A DNA stretch of 64,000 bases. It comes from Sphingomonas_R sp036387535 (GTDB lineage: Bacteria > Pseudomonadota > Alphaproteobacteria > Sphingomonadales > Sphingomonadaceae). Of this stretch, positions 44,009-52,092 are shown piece after piece (position 1 is the stretch's first letter; each line of letters begins with the position of its first letter). The position numbers and the translations under genes were made by a program. A model generated the notes under the pieces. That model was not told where the DNA came from. It searched no databases and saw only the letters and a program-made list of their open reading frames with translations. The stretch covers positions 1 through 64,000 of the forward strand of contig NZ_DASVTO010000115.1 in NCBI RefSeq assembly GCF_036387535.1, given 5' to 3'.

Positions 44009-45152
44009 CCGCCGGCTCCTTGATCCGGACATAGCGCGCGCGGAACGCGTCGGCATAGGACCGGAGCGTGCCGGCGCCGATCGCGGCGCGCAGATCCGCC
44101 ATCAATTGCTGGTAGAATGCCAGATTATGCTCGGTCATCAGCATCGCGCCCAAGATCTCGTCCGATCGGACCAGATGGTGGATATAGGCGCGTTCCCAGG
44201 TGCCGCACACCGCGCATCCGCATTCGGGATCCAGCGGGCCGCGATCCTCGGTGAAACGGGCGTTGCGGATGTTGATCGGTCCGTCGCGGGTGAACGCCTG
44301 CCCGGTCCGCCCGGACCGCGTCGGCATCACGCAATCGAACATGTCGATCCCGCGCTCGACCGCACCGACGATGTCGTCCGGCTTGCCCACGCCCATCAGA
44401 TAACGGGGCTTGTCCTCCGGCAGCTGTCCGGGGGCGAAATCCAGCACGGCGAACATCTGCGCCTGCCCCTCTCCCACCGCCAGTCCGCCGACCGCATAGC
44501 CATCGAAGCCGATGTCGATCAGCTTCCCCGCAGATACCGCGCGCAGGTCGCGGTCCATCGATCCCTGCTGGATTCCGAACAGCGCCGCGCCGGCGGCATG
44601 GTCGACACCGCTGTCGAACCCGTCGCGCGATCGTTTCGCCCAGCGCATCGATCGTTCCATCGACGCCGCCGCACGGTCCTGCGTGGCGGGGTGCGGCGTG
44701 CATTCGTCGAACGCCATCACGATGTCGGATCCCAGCAGCCGCTGGATTTCCATCGACCGTTCCGGGGTGATCATGTGGCGCGATCCATCGATATGGCTCT
44801 TGAACGCGACACCGTCCTCCGACTGCTTGGTCAGTTCGGACAGGCTCATCACCTGATACCCGCCGCTGTCGGTCAGGATCGGGCGGTCCCACCCCATGAA
44901 CCGGTGCAGTCCGCCCAGCCGCGCCACCCGCTCTGCACTTGGCCGCAGCATCAGGTGATAGGTGTTGCCCAGCAACACGTCCGCACCAGTCGCCCGCACG
45001 TCCGCCGGTTTCATCGCCTTCACGGTCGCGGCCGTGCCGACCGGCATGAACGCCGGCGTCCGGATCTCCCCGCGCCGCATCGCGATCGTCCCGGTACGCG
45101 CGGCGCCGTCAGTGGCGTGGATCGAAAAGGCGAAACGGGGTCCGGCGGTCAT
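43998..45152 (-). CDS. tgt: tRNA-guanine transglycosylase
   Basis: A 384-residue enzyme that exchanges guanine-34 for preQ1 in tRNAs with GUN anticodons. Seen are TPAFMPVGTAATVKAMKP, LLGNTYHLMLRP, the catalytic-region LTDSGGYQVMSL, FDECTPHPA, DCVMPTRSGRTGQAFT and the zinc site CGCAVCG followed by AYIHHLVRS. The length is normal. It lies downstream of queA on the same strand, as in many bacteria, so both act in queuosine synthesis. The gene after it overlaps by 11 bases. Confidence 0.96.
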   Translation of the reverse strand: MTAGPRFAFSIHATDGAARTGTIAMRRGEIRTPAFMPVGTAATVKAMKPADVRATGADVLLGNTYHLMLRPSAERVARLGGLHRFMGWDRPILTDSGGYQVMSLSELTKQSEDGVAFKSHIDGSRHMITPERSMEIQRLLGSDIVMAFDECTPHPATQDRAAASMERSMRWAKRSRDGFDSGVDHAAGAALFGIQQGSMDRDLRAVSAGKLIDIGFDGYAVGGLAVGEGQAQMFAVLDFAPGQLPEDKPRYLMGVGKPDDIVGAVERGIDMFDCVMPTRSGRTGQAFTRDGPINIRNARFTEDRGPLDPECGCAVCGTWERAYIHHLVRSDEILGAMLMTEHNLAFYQQLMADLRAAIGAGTLRSYADAFRARYVRIKEPADVA

Positions 45153-45203
45153 GGGCCGGGCTCTACGGCCATCGGCGGGTTTTTGCCAGATCGTTGACGG
45201 TGC

Positions 45204-46229
45204 CTATGGCAGCAACAGGCTCGCGTCGCCGTAGGAATAGAAACGATATCCGGTTGCGATCGCATGGGCATAGGCGGCGTGCATGCGGGCGGTACCCATC
45301 AGCGCGGACACCAGCATGAACAGCGTCGATTTCGGAAGGTGGAAGTTGGTCAGCAACCCGTCGATGCCCTTGAACATGTAGCCAGGGGTGATGAAGATCG
45401 AGGTGTCGCCCGCAAACGGCCGGACGATCCGGTCAACGCCGGTCGCGCTTTCGATCAGGCGCAGGCTGGTGGTGCCGACGGCGATCACGCGGCCGCCGCT
45501 CGCCCGCACCGCGTTCAGCCGATCGGCGGTGGCGGCATCGATCCGGCCCCATTCGGCGTGCATGACATGATCGTCGGTATCGTCCGCCTTCATCGGCAGG
45601 AAGGTACCCGCCCCGACGTGCAGGGTCAGCGTGGCATGGTCGATGCCCCGCGCCGCCAACTGCTCCATCAGCGCCGGCGTGAAATGCAGTGCCGCGGTCG
45701 GGGCGGCGACGGCGCCTTCCTCACGCGCGAACATCGTCTGATAATCCGTGCGGTCCTGCGCATCGGCCGGGCGCCGCGCCGCGATATAGGGCGGCAACGG
45801 CATTCGCCCTGCACGCTCCAGCAGAAGCTCGACCGGCTCGTCGCCCGTGAAGGTCAGCAGGATCGATCCGTCCGCCGCCTTCTCACCCGCAATGGCGGAC
45901 ACGTCCTGGCCGAACGCGATGACATCGCCGGTGCGGACCCGCTTGGCATTGCGCACGAATGCGTGCCACGATCGCAGCCCCGCCCGCTTGTGCAACGTGG
46001 CGCCGATCGCCGCATCGCCCCGCCGCCCCTCCAGCTGCGCGGGCAGCACGCGGGTATCGTTGAACACCAGCAGGTCGCCGGCGCGCAACAGTTCGGGAAG
46101 CGCGCGCACCACCGTGTCGCGCATCCCGTCCCCCTCCACCGCCAGCAACCGCGCGGCGTCGCGCGGCACCGCGGGGCGCAGCGCGATGCGGTCGGGCGGC
46201 AGGTCGAAATCGAAGATATCGGTACGCAT
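45204..46229 (-). CDS. queA: S-adenosylmethionine:tRNA ribosyltransferase-isomerase
   Basis: A 341-residue QueA, which transfers and rearranges the ribosyl part of SAM onto preQ1-tRNA to form epoxyqueuosine. The start FDFDLPPDRIALRPA, the region LLVFNDTRVLPAQLEG, AAPTAALHFTP, THVGAGTFLPMKADD-like (here LHVGAGTFLPMKAD) and VIAVGTTSLRLIES with FHLPKSTLFMLVSALMG are all family hallmarks. Length is normal. It lies 51 bases upstream of tgt and eight bases after the DUF1178 gene, on the same strand. Confidence 0.96.
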   Translation of the reverse strand: MRTDIFDFDLPPDRIALRPAVPRDAARLLAVEGDGMRDTVVRALPELLRAGDLLVFNDTRVLPAQLEGRRGDAAIGATLHKRAGLRSWHAFVRNAKRVRTGDVIAFGQDVSAIAGEKAADGSILLTFTGDEPVELLLERAGRMPLPPYIAARRPADAQDRTDYQTMFAREEGAVAAPTAALHFTPALMEQLAARGIDHATLTLHVGAGTFLPMKADDTDDHVMHAEWGRIDAATADRLNAVRASGGRVIAVGTTSLRLIESATGVDRIVRPFAGDTSIFITPGYMFKGIDGLLTNFHLPKSTLFMLVSALMGTARMHAAYAHAIATGYRFYSYGDASLLLP

Positions 46230-46237
46230 GCGGCGGA

Positions 46238-46666
46238 TCAGTTCTCGGTCTTGGGGCTACGCACAGGCAGCGGCAACGGCATCACCGGGATCCCGTCCGC
46301 CACCAGCGATTGCGCTTCGGCCAGTGTGGCGCGGCCGTGGATCGGCCGGTCGGGACGGTCGCCATCATGGATCGCGCGCGCTTCGCTGGCAAAACGGTCA
46401 CCGACATCGTCGGATCGCTTCAACGCTTCCGCCTGTGCGCGGGCAAGCCCCGCCAACATCGCCTTTGCGGCATCAGGGCGGATCACCGGGGTCGTATCGG
46501 TCCCCGAAATGCGGGGCGCCATCGCGGCCTTGTCGACGGCATCGGCGCCGCAGATCGGGCAGGACAGCAGCCCGCGCGCGCGCTGTCCGTCATAATCCTC
46601 GCTCGACCCGAACCAGCCCTCGAACACATGGCCGCCGGGTCGGCATGCCAGATCATACACGATCAT
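46238..46666 (-). CDS. DUF1178-family protein
   Basis: A 142-residue protein of the DUF1178 family, common next to nitrilase-family and glutaredoxin genes in alphaproteobacteria. The start MIVYDLACRPGGHVFEGWFGS and the zinc-ribbon-like LLSCPICGAD are typical. The C-terminus has Pro-rich LVADGIPVMPLPLPVR. The ATG overlaps the stop of the upstream hydrolase gene by four bases (ATGA). The function of the family is unknown. No signal or membrane segment is seen. Confidence 0.88.
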   Translation of the reverse strand: MIVYDLACRPGGHVFEGWFGSSEDYDGQRARGLLSCPICGADAVDKAAMAPRISGTDTTPVIRPDAAKAMLAGLARAQAEALKRSDDVGDRFASEARAIHDGDRPDRPIHGRATLAEAQSLVADGIPVMPLPLPVRSPKTEN

Positions 46667-47487
46667 GGCGCAACGCGCACCGCGCCGATCGCGCGGCGAT
46701 GGTCCAGCACCGGGATCCGCGCGCGAACCGTCGCGACCCGTGCCGGGTCGATCTCCGCGAAACCGACGCCGACCGCGTCCCCCATGTCCAGCAGCACGTC
46801 GCCCCACGGATCGACCACCAGTGCGTGGCCATAGGTTTCGCGCCCGTCCGCATGCAGCCCGCTCTGCGCCGCGGCGACGACATAGGCGCCGGCCTCGATC
46901 GCGCGCGCGCGCAGCAGGATGTGCCAATGCGCCCGCCCGGTCGGCACGGTGAACGCCGCCGGCACCGACAGGATCGTCGCGCCGGCATCGCTCAACGCCT
47001 GGTACAACGCCGGAAACCGGAGGTCGTAACAGATGCTGAGCCCCAGACGGCCGACCGGGCTATCGGCCACCACCGCTGCGTCGCCCGGCCGATATGCCGC
47101 CGATTCGCGCCAGCTGTCGCCATTCGGCAGGTCGACATCGAACAGGTGCATCTTGTCGTACCGCGCGCGGACCGCACCATCGCCATCGATCAGCAGCGAC
47201 CGGTTCGCCATCCGGCCGTCCCCCGCATCGACGCCGATCGAACCCAGTTGCACCCAGGTTCCGGTCCGCGCCGCCGCCGCGCGGACCGCCGCCAGCACCG
47301 GGTCGTCTGCCTCGGCCCGGCGGTGCGTGGCCGCGCGCGTGCGATCGCGGTCGATCAGATTGCCATTCTCCGGCGTGAACAGCATGACCGCCCCACCCGC
47401 GCGCGCCGCTTCGATCGCGGCTGCCAGCCCATCGGCATTGGCCCGCGGATCGATACCGGTCCGGCTCTGATAGACCGCGATCCGCAT
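46663..47487 (-). CDS. Nitrilase-family carbon-nitrogen hydrolase
   Basis: A 274-residue amidase of the Nit1/Nit2-type group. The catalytic triad is visible: Glu40 in MLFTPENG, Lys112 in RYDKMHLFDVDLP and Cys153 in LSICYDLRFPALY. The nearest well-known function of this group is repair of deaminated glutathione or hydrolysis of omega-amides, which fits its position beside glutaredoxin, but this is inference. Start and stop overlap neighbouring genes (TGATG with grxC; ATGA with the DUF1178 gene), so all three are translated together. Confidence 0.9.
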   Translation of the reverse strand: MRIAVYQSRTGIDPRANADGLAAAIEAARAGGAVMLFTPENGNLIDRDRTRAATHRRAEADDPVLAAVRAAAARTGTWVQLGSIGVDAGDGRMANRSLLIDGDGAVRARYDKMHLFDVDLPNGDSWRESAAYRPGDAAVVADSPVGRLGLSICYDLRFPALYQALSDAGATILSVPAAFTVPTGRAHWHILLRARAIEAGAYVVAAAQSGLHADGRETYGHALVVDPWGDVLLDMGDAVGVGFAEIDPARVATVRARIPVLDHRRAIGAVRVAP

Positions 47488-47744
47488 CAGCCGGCCAGCA
47501 ACGCGTCCAGCTTGCCCGTCCGGTCCAGCGTGGCAAGATCGTCCGACCCGCCGATATGCTGCCCATCGATGAAGATCTGCGGAACGGTCGACTTGCCGCC
47601 GGCGCGCGTGATCATCGTCGGCCGGGCGTCGGGCTGTTGCAGGATATCGGTTTCGGCATAGGACACGCCCTTCCCGTCCAGCAGGCGTTTGGCGCGCTGG
47701 CAGTAGGGGCATGTCGCCTTGGTGTAGATTTCGACGGTCGCCAT
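47487..47744 (-). CDS. grxC: Glutaredoxin 3
   Basis: An 85-residue dithiol glutaredoxin with the active site CPYC (Cys12, Cys15), the cis-proline motif KSTVPQIFI and the glutathione-binding GGSDDLATLD. It reduces disulfides and glutathionylated proteins in the cytoplasm. Adjacent ATGs at 47747 and 47744 share a GGA-type ribosome site; I use the second, which gives MATVEIYTK. Its stop overlaps the start of the nitrilase-family gene. Confidence 0.95.
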   Translation of the reverse strand: MATVEIYTKATCPYCQRAKRLLDGKGVSYAETDILQQPDARPTMITRAGGKSTVPQIFIDGQHIGGSDDLATLDRTGKLDALLAG

Positions 47745-47797
47745 CATCGGTTCCTTTCTCGGGTTGCCGGGCGCGGTGTCGCGCTCCGTCCGGCTTG

Positions 47798-48535
47798 TCA
47801 ACGCACGGGATCGTCTTCGCGTACCACCACCCGCGCCCAGCAGAGCAGGCGCACCTCCTGCGCCCCCGCCTTCATCAACACCCGCGCACAGGCATCGGCG
47901 GTCGCCCCGGTGGTAAAGATATCGTCGATCAGCACCACCCGCCGCCCCGCCACGCGGGCCGGATCGGCTATGCGAAACGCGCCGCGGACCGTTTTCGCGC
48001 GCTGCGTCGGGTTCATGTCGCGCAGCGGCGGGGTCCGGCGATGCCGTTCGACCGCGTCCAGCGCGACCGTCAACCCGCGTCGCCGTGCCAATGCGCGCGC
48101 GATCAGCGCCGATTGATTATAACCCCGCGTCCAGATCCGCCAGCGATGCAGCGGCACGGGCACCAGCAGGATATCGTCACTTTCGGGCAACAGGCGTTCC
48201 ATCAGCCGCGCCATCGTCCGCGCGACGCCCGGTCGCCGTCCATATTTCAGCTTGAGCGCCAGGGTGCGTGCGGTCGGGCCATAACCGACGGCCGCCGCGG
48301 CATGGTGAAATGCGGGCGGCCGCGCCAGGCAGCCACCACAGTGCAGTGCGCCGCTCTCCGCCTCCGCCAGGGGACGCCCGCACCGCGCGCAGGCTGGACC
48401 ACCCAGAAAATCCAGACCTTGCCAGCAACTCAGGCAGAACCGATGGTCGCCCGCCACCACCATGCCACATCCGGGGCAGCGCGGCGGCAACGCAAATCCG
48501 ACGAGGGCCGCCGCAAAGTCCCTGGCAATGGTCAT
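47798..48535 (-). CDS. ComF-family phosphoribosyltransferase-like protein
   Basis: A 245-residue protein of the ComF/GntX family. The N-terminus has a double zinc-ribbon (CPGCGM, FCLSC, CARCG, CGGC), then KLKYGRRPGVARTMARL, PVPLHRWRIWTRGYNQS and the phosphoribosyl motif VVLIDDIFTTGATADAC. ComF is needed for DNA uptake during competence in several bacteria, though many non-competent species keep it. It is the first gene of a probable seven-gene minus-strand operon ending after tgt and is divergent from the methyltransferase gene, with only 42 bases between starts. Confidence 0.9.
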   Translation of the reverse strand: MTIARDFAAALVGFALPPRCPGCGMVVAGDHRFCLSCWQGLDFLGGPACARCGRPLAEAESGALHCGGCLARPPAFHHAAAAVGYGPTARTLALKLKYGRRPGVARTMARLMERLLPESDDILLVPVPLHRWRIWTRGYNQSALIARALARRRGLTVALDAVERHRRTPPLRDMNPTQRAKTVRGAFRIADPARVAGRRVVLIDDIFTTGATADACARVLMKAGAQEVRLLCWARVVVREDDPVR

Positions 48536-48577
48536 CCCTGCTTGTCGGGCGGCATCGGGCCGGGCACAAGCCCCGTC

Positions 48578-49420
48578 ATGGCCAGTGCCCCTCCCGAAAT
48601 CTTCGTGCGCGCCCGCCGTCGCGCCCGCCGCGACCGTGCCGCCGCACGCTTCGCCGATCATGCCTTCCTCGTCGATGCGATCGGCGACGAACTGCTCGAC
48701 CGGCTCGACGATGTCACCCGCCATTTCGATCACGCCCTCGACCTCGGCTGTCATGACGGCCGGTTGGGGGAGCGGTTGAAGTTGCGGGGCATGCGCGTGA
48801 CATCGGCCGACGCCGGATTTCGGTTCGCCAGCGCCGCGGGTGGCGTGCAATGCGACGAGGATCGGCTGCCGTTTGCGGACGCGAGTTTCGATCTGGTCGT
48901 GTCGGCGGGCGTGCTGGATCAGGTCAGCGACATTCCCGGCGCACTGGCGCTCATCCGGCGCGTGCTCAAACCCGACGGTCTGTTTCTGGCGGGCTTTTTG
49001 GGTGCCGGTAGCCTGCCCGTGCTGCGCGACACGATGATGGCGGCGGACATGGCCGCGGATCGGGGAGTCGGACCCCGCCTCCATCCGCAGATCGACGTGC
49101 GCGCCGCCGGTGACCTGCTCCACCGTGCCGGCTTCGCGCTGCCGGTCGCGGACAGCAGACCCCTGGCGGTGCGCTACGGCGATCCGCTGCGCCTGATCCA
49201 TGATCTGCGCGGCATGGCGGCGACGAACCTGCTGGTGGACGGCGGGCGCGCACCGTTGACCCGGATCGGACTTGCCGCCGCGGCCGCGCGCTTCGCCGAA
49301 GGTGCGGATCTCGACGGCCGCCGCGCCGAAACCTTTGAACTGATGGTCATGACCGGCTGGGCGCCCGATCCGGCATCGGCATCCCGCCCGCCGCCGTCCG
49401 AACCACGCCGCATTTTCTGA
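48578..49420 (+). CDS. SAM-dependent methyltransferase-like protein (NDUFAF5/BioC-like)
   Basis: A 280-residue class I methyltransferase. Motif I is ALDLGCHDGRLGERL, followed by an acidic site (TSADAG), DRLPFADASFDLVVSAGVLDQV and a C-terminal region PLTRIGLAAAAARFAEG. The arrangement and the start PPEIFVRARRRARRDRAAARF resemble proteins annotated in alphaproteobacteria as relatives of the mitochondrial complex I assembly factor NDUFAF5; a BioC-type role in biotin synthesis is the other option. Neither is proven here. The ATG at 48578 is used because upstream sequence in frame runs antisense to comF. Confidence 0.82.
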   Translation: MASAPPEIFVRARRRARRDRAAARFADHAFLVDAIGDELLDRLDDVTRHFDHALDLGCHDGRLGERLKLRGMRVTSADAGFRFASAAGGVQCDEDRLPFADASFDLVVSAGVLDQVSDIPGALALIRRVLKPDGLFLAGFLGAGSLPVLRDTMMAADMAADRGVGPRLHPQIDVRAAGDLLHRAGFALPVADSRPLAVRYGDPLRLIHDLRGMAATNLLVDGGRAPLTRIGLAAAAARFAEGADLDGRRAETFELMVMTGWAPDPASASRPPPSEPRRIF

Positions 49421-49437
49421 CGCAACAGGATACCGCC

Positions 49438-50073
49438 ATGCATTTCTTTGAACAGCTGATCGCGGTCGTGGCCGCCTGGATCGTCGCCTTCATGACAGCG
49501 ACCGGCTATTGGGGTGTCGCCGGGTTGATGGCGATTGAAAGCGCCTGCATCCCGCTGCCGTCCGAAATCATCATGCCGTTCGCCGGCTACCTCGCCTCGA
49601 TCGGCACGCTTAACCTGTTCTGGGCGGCGACTGCGGGTGCGGTCGGCTGCAACATCGGGTCGATCTTCGCCTATGAAGCGGGCAAGCATGGCGGCCGGCG
49701 TTTCGTCGCGCGCTATGGCCGGTTCGTGCTGATGTCCGAACATGATCTCGACCGCGCCGAACATTTCTTCCGCCGCTACGGGTCGATCGCGGTGCTGGTC
49801 TGCCGGCTGCTGCCCGGCATCCGGTCGTTCATCGCGTTTCCGGCCGGGGTCGCGCGAATGCCGCTCGGGCGTTTCCACTTCTACACCTTCGTGGGTTCCT
49901 GGCCGTGGTGCTTCGGCCTTGCCTGGGCCGGCCATGCGCTGGGCAAGAGCTGGCAGACCGATCCGCGGCTGTCCGGCTGGCTGCACCGCGTCGATGCGGT
50001 GCTTGGCCTGGTCCTGGTGGTCGGCGCCGTCTGGTTCATCTGGCACCGCGTGAAAGGCTCGAAATCCGCATAG
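49438..50073 (+). CDS. DedA-family membrane protein
   Basis: A 211-residue DedA-family protein with at least four hydrophobic helices. It shows IESACIPLPSEIIMPFAGYLA (acidic and Pro residues of the family), GCNIGSIFAYEAGKHGG and the basic segment RLLPGIRSFIAFPAGVARM with the important Arg residues. DedA proteins are now viewed as lipid scramblases or flippases, for example of undecaprenyl phosphate or phospholipids. It begins 17 bases after the methyltransferase gene, so the two are probably co-transcribed. Confidence 0.9.
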   Translation: MHFFEQLIAVVAAWIVAFMTATGYWGVAGLMAIESACIPLPSEIIMPFAGYLASIGTLNLFWAATAGAVGCNIGSIFAYEAGKHGGRRFVARYGRFVLMSEHDLDRAEHFFRRYGSIAVLVCRLLPGIRSFIAFPAGVARMPLGRFHFYTFVGSWPWCFGLAWAGHALGKSWQTDPRLSGWLHRVDAVLGLVLVVGAVWFIWHRVKGSKSA

Positions 50074-50075
50074 AG

Positions 50076-50189
50076 CCCTCTCCCATCGGGAGAGGGAGCG
50101 GCCCATGCGCCCGCGCGCATGGGGGGTGAGAGCGACCCGCCCTCACGAAACTTACCCTCACCTTTCCCTCTCCCGGCGGGAGAGGGAAA
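50076..50189. repeat. Cluster of three intergenic hairpins (REP-like)
   Basis: The gap between the DedA gene and the convergent helicase holds three perfect stems: CCCTCTCCC-ATC-GGGAGAGGG (50076-50096), CCCATGCGC-CCGC-GCGCATGGG (50102-50123) and TTTCCCTCTCCC-GGC-GGGAGAGGGAAA (50163-50189). The first and third share the same arm sequence in the same orientation. This layout, close to a convergent gene end, is like repetitive extragenic elements; it may also act as a two-way terminator. Confidence 0.75.
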
Positions 50190-50199
50190 GTAAGGACCC

Positions 50200-51522
50200 T
50201 TACCGCCCGCCGACCTTGCGAACGGCACCCTTGTGCGCGCCGACCGATCCACTGCGACGCGGTGGGAAGCGGCGCTTTTCGGCCGACGGCGCACCCGGGC
50301 CGTCGTGGCGGCGCGGGGCCCCACGGTCGCCGCGGCGCTCGTCGCCGGGCGCGGACGGTGCCGGCTTCGGCAGCTTGGCCTTTTCCGCCAGGAAATTGTC
50401 CGGCAGCGGCAGCATCTCCATCTTCACGCGGGTCAGTTTCTCGATCGACCGCAGATAAGCCTTTTCGTCATCGGCCACGAACGCGATCGCGATCCCGCTC
50501 GCCCCGGCGCGCGCGGTCCGCCCGATGCGGTGGACATATTGCTCGGACACGTTCGGCAGTTCGAAGTTGAACACATGGCTGACGCCGCCGACGTCGATCC
50601 CGCGCGCGGCGATATCGGTCGCCACCAGGATCTTGATCTCGCCGGTCCGGAACATGCCCAGCGCCCGCTCGCGCTGCGGCTGGCTCTTGTTGCCGTGGAT
50701 TGCCTCCGCCCCGATGCCGGATGCCTTCAGATGCTTCACGATCTTGTCCGCGCCGTGCTTCGTGCGGCTGAATACCAGCGCGCGGTCGATCGGTTCGCTG
50801 CGGATCTTCATGATCAGCAGCGCGGCTTTTTCGGTCTGATTGCACAGGATCGCATATTGCTCGACGCGCTCGGCCGTCGTCGATTGCGGCGCGACCGATA
50901 CCTTTACTGGATCGGTCAGGAACCGGTCGCCCAGTTCCGCGATCGCCTTCGGCATGGTGGCGGAAAAGAACAGCGACTGGCGCTTGGTCGGCAGCAGCTG
51001 GTCGATGCGCTTCAGCGCGTGGATGAAGCCCAGGTCCAGCATCTGGTCGGCCTCGTCCAGGACGAAGATCTCGACATTCTTCAGGCTGAGCGCGCGCTGA
51101 TCGATCAGGTCGAGCAGCCGGCCCGGCGTGGCCACCAGGATGTCGACGCCTGAACCCATCTGCCGGATCTGCTTGCCGATCGGCACGCCTCCGAACACGG
51201 TCGCAACCGACAACCGCATGAACTTGCCATAATCGACGAAGCTTTCGGCGATCTGGCTGGCCAGTTCCCGCGTCGGGGCCAGCACCAGCATCCGGCATCC
51301 GCCGGGCGGACGCGGGCGCGGATTGGCGGCCAGCCGATGCAGCGACGGCAGCGCGAACGCCGCGGTCTTGCCGGTGCCGGTCTGCGCGATGCCGCACAGG
51401 TCGCGTCCGTCGAGCAGCGGCGGAATGGCCTGCGCCTGGATCGGAGTCGGGATTTCATAGCCCTTGGCGGCCAGCGCCTTGTGCAGCGGCTCGGCAAGGT
51501 AGAGGTCGGAAAATTTCGTCAT
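50200..51522 (-). CDS. DEAD-box RNA helicase (second copy, RhlE-like)
   Basis: A 440-residue RNA helicase with Q motif TPIQAQAIPP, AQTGTGKT, PTRELA, DEAD, SAT, LVFSRTK, TDIAARGIDV and HRIGRTARAG. The C-terminal tail (about residues 375-440) is basic with RRGDRG, RRHDG and a Lys/Arg end, likely to bind RNA. It differs clearly from the first helicase, so the two are old paralogues and not a recent copy. The ATG at 51522 gives the family start MTKFSDLYLAEPLHKALAAKG. Its 5' region is part of a 570-base gap. Confidence 0.93.
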   Translation of the reverse strand: MTKFSDLYLAEPLHKALAAKGYEIPTPIQAQAIPPLLDGRDLCGIAQTGTGKTAAFALPSLHRLAANPRPRPPGGCRMLVLAPTRELASQIAESFVDYGKFMRLSVATVFGGVPIGKQIRQMGSGVDILVATPGRLLDLIDQRALSLKNVEIFVLDEADQMLDLGFIHALKRIDQLLPTKRQSLFFSATMPKAIAELGDRFLTDPVKVSVAPQSTTAERVEQYAILCNQTEKAALLIMKIRSEPIDRALVFSRTKHGADKIVKHLKASGIGAEAIHGNKSQPQRERALGMFRTGEIKILVATDIAARGIDVGGVSHVFNFELPNVSEQYVHRIGRTARAGASGIAIAFVADDEKAYLRSIEKLTRVKMEMLPLPDNFLAEKAKLPKPAPSAPGDERRGDRGAPRRHDGPGAPSAEKRRFPPRRSGSVGAHKGAVRKVGGR

Positions 51523-51834
51523 GACTGGCTTTCGCGAGAACGCCACGCGCGCCAGCACAGCCGACGACACGAAGCGGGTTCGTGTGACGACCCGCGTGAA
51601 TGGGGAAGCCCTTGGGGATCGCATCCAAGCGGGGGAGCCGGTCTGCCATTTGGAGCGACAGATATTCACGCTGCTCTAGCCCTAACGACCGGTTCCGGCC
51701 GTCGATGCAGATCGCCATATGGCAGCGTTGTCATGGAAAGGCAAGGCAGGTCTTCACATTGGTTGTCGCACAATCGTCCAGATCGCCAGACTGCGCAATT
51801 GACGGGCCGCGCCCATGATCGAACCGCAGGGGTT
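51523..51834. other. Non-coding stretch upstream of the helicase and LuxR-type remnant
   Basis: This is the first part of the only gap above 500 bases (51523-52092). It should hold the promoter and leader of the minus-strand helicase, but I see no convincing -35/-10 pair, riboswitch or conserved hairpin in it. The second part of the gap contains the LuxR-type gene fragment; the last 120 bases before the M20 peptidase hold nothing else I recognise. Confidence 0.5.
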
Positions 51835-51971
51835 CAGGTGCCCCGTGCGCAGTCGGCCACGGCGGGGCTCGCCGCCAGCGGGACCGCGGCGGAAATCGGG
51901 ACGCACTACCGCGTCTCGCTGAGCACGGTCCGCAGCCCGCTCAGGCCGATCTCATCATGCTGCTGTCGAGC
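51835..51971 (+). pseudogene. Remnant of a LuxR-type HTH regulator, frameshifted
   Basis: In one frame (51841-51942) the sequence reads PRAQSATAGLAASGTAAEIG then THYRVSLSTVRSPL, which lines up with a LuxR/NarL-type DNA-binding domain up to the recognition helix. In another frame (51942-51971) it continues QADLIMLLSS, the usual end of such domains (RQAELVRLL). About ten residues between the two parts are missing, so a deletion of roughly 30 bases has shifted the frame. No start codon, sensor domain or ribosome site is left. It is therefore a decayed gene end and not a working gene. Confidence 0.65.
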
Positions 51972-52092
51972 CATGCGCACGCGAACCTGCGGAGGACATC
52001 ATCCCGCCCCCGTCCCTGCCATATCCCGCGGTTCACCTCGACACCGGACCGGGCTAAGGATGACCTCTGCCTGCGCCGACAAGGGATGTCCG

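Noticed and set aside
50076..50189. CRISPR array
   Set aside because: The repeated arms are short palindromes with irregular spacing; there are only two similar units and no cas gene in the window.
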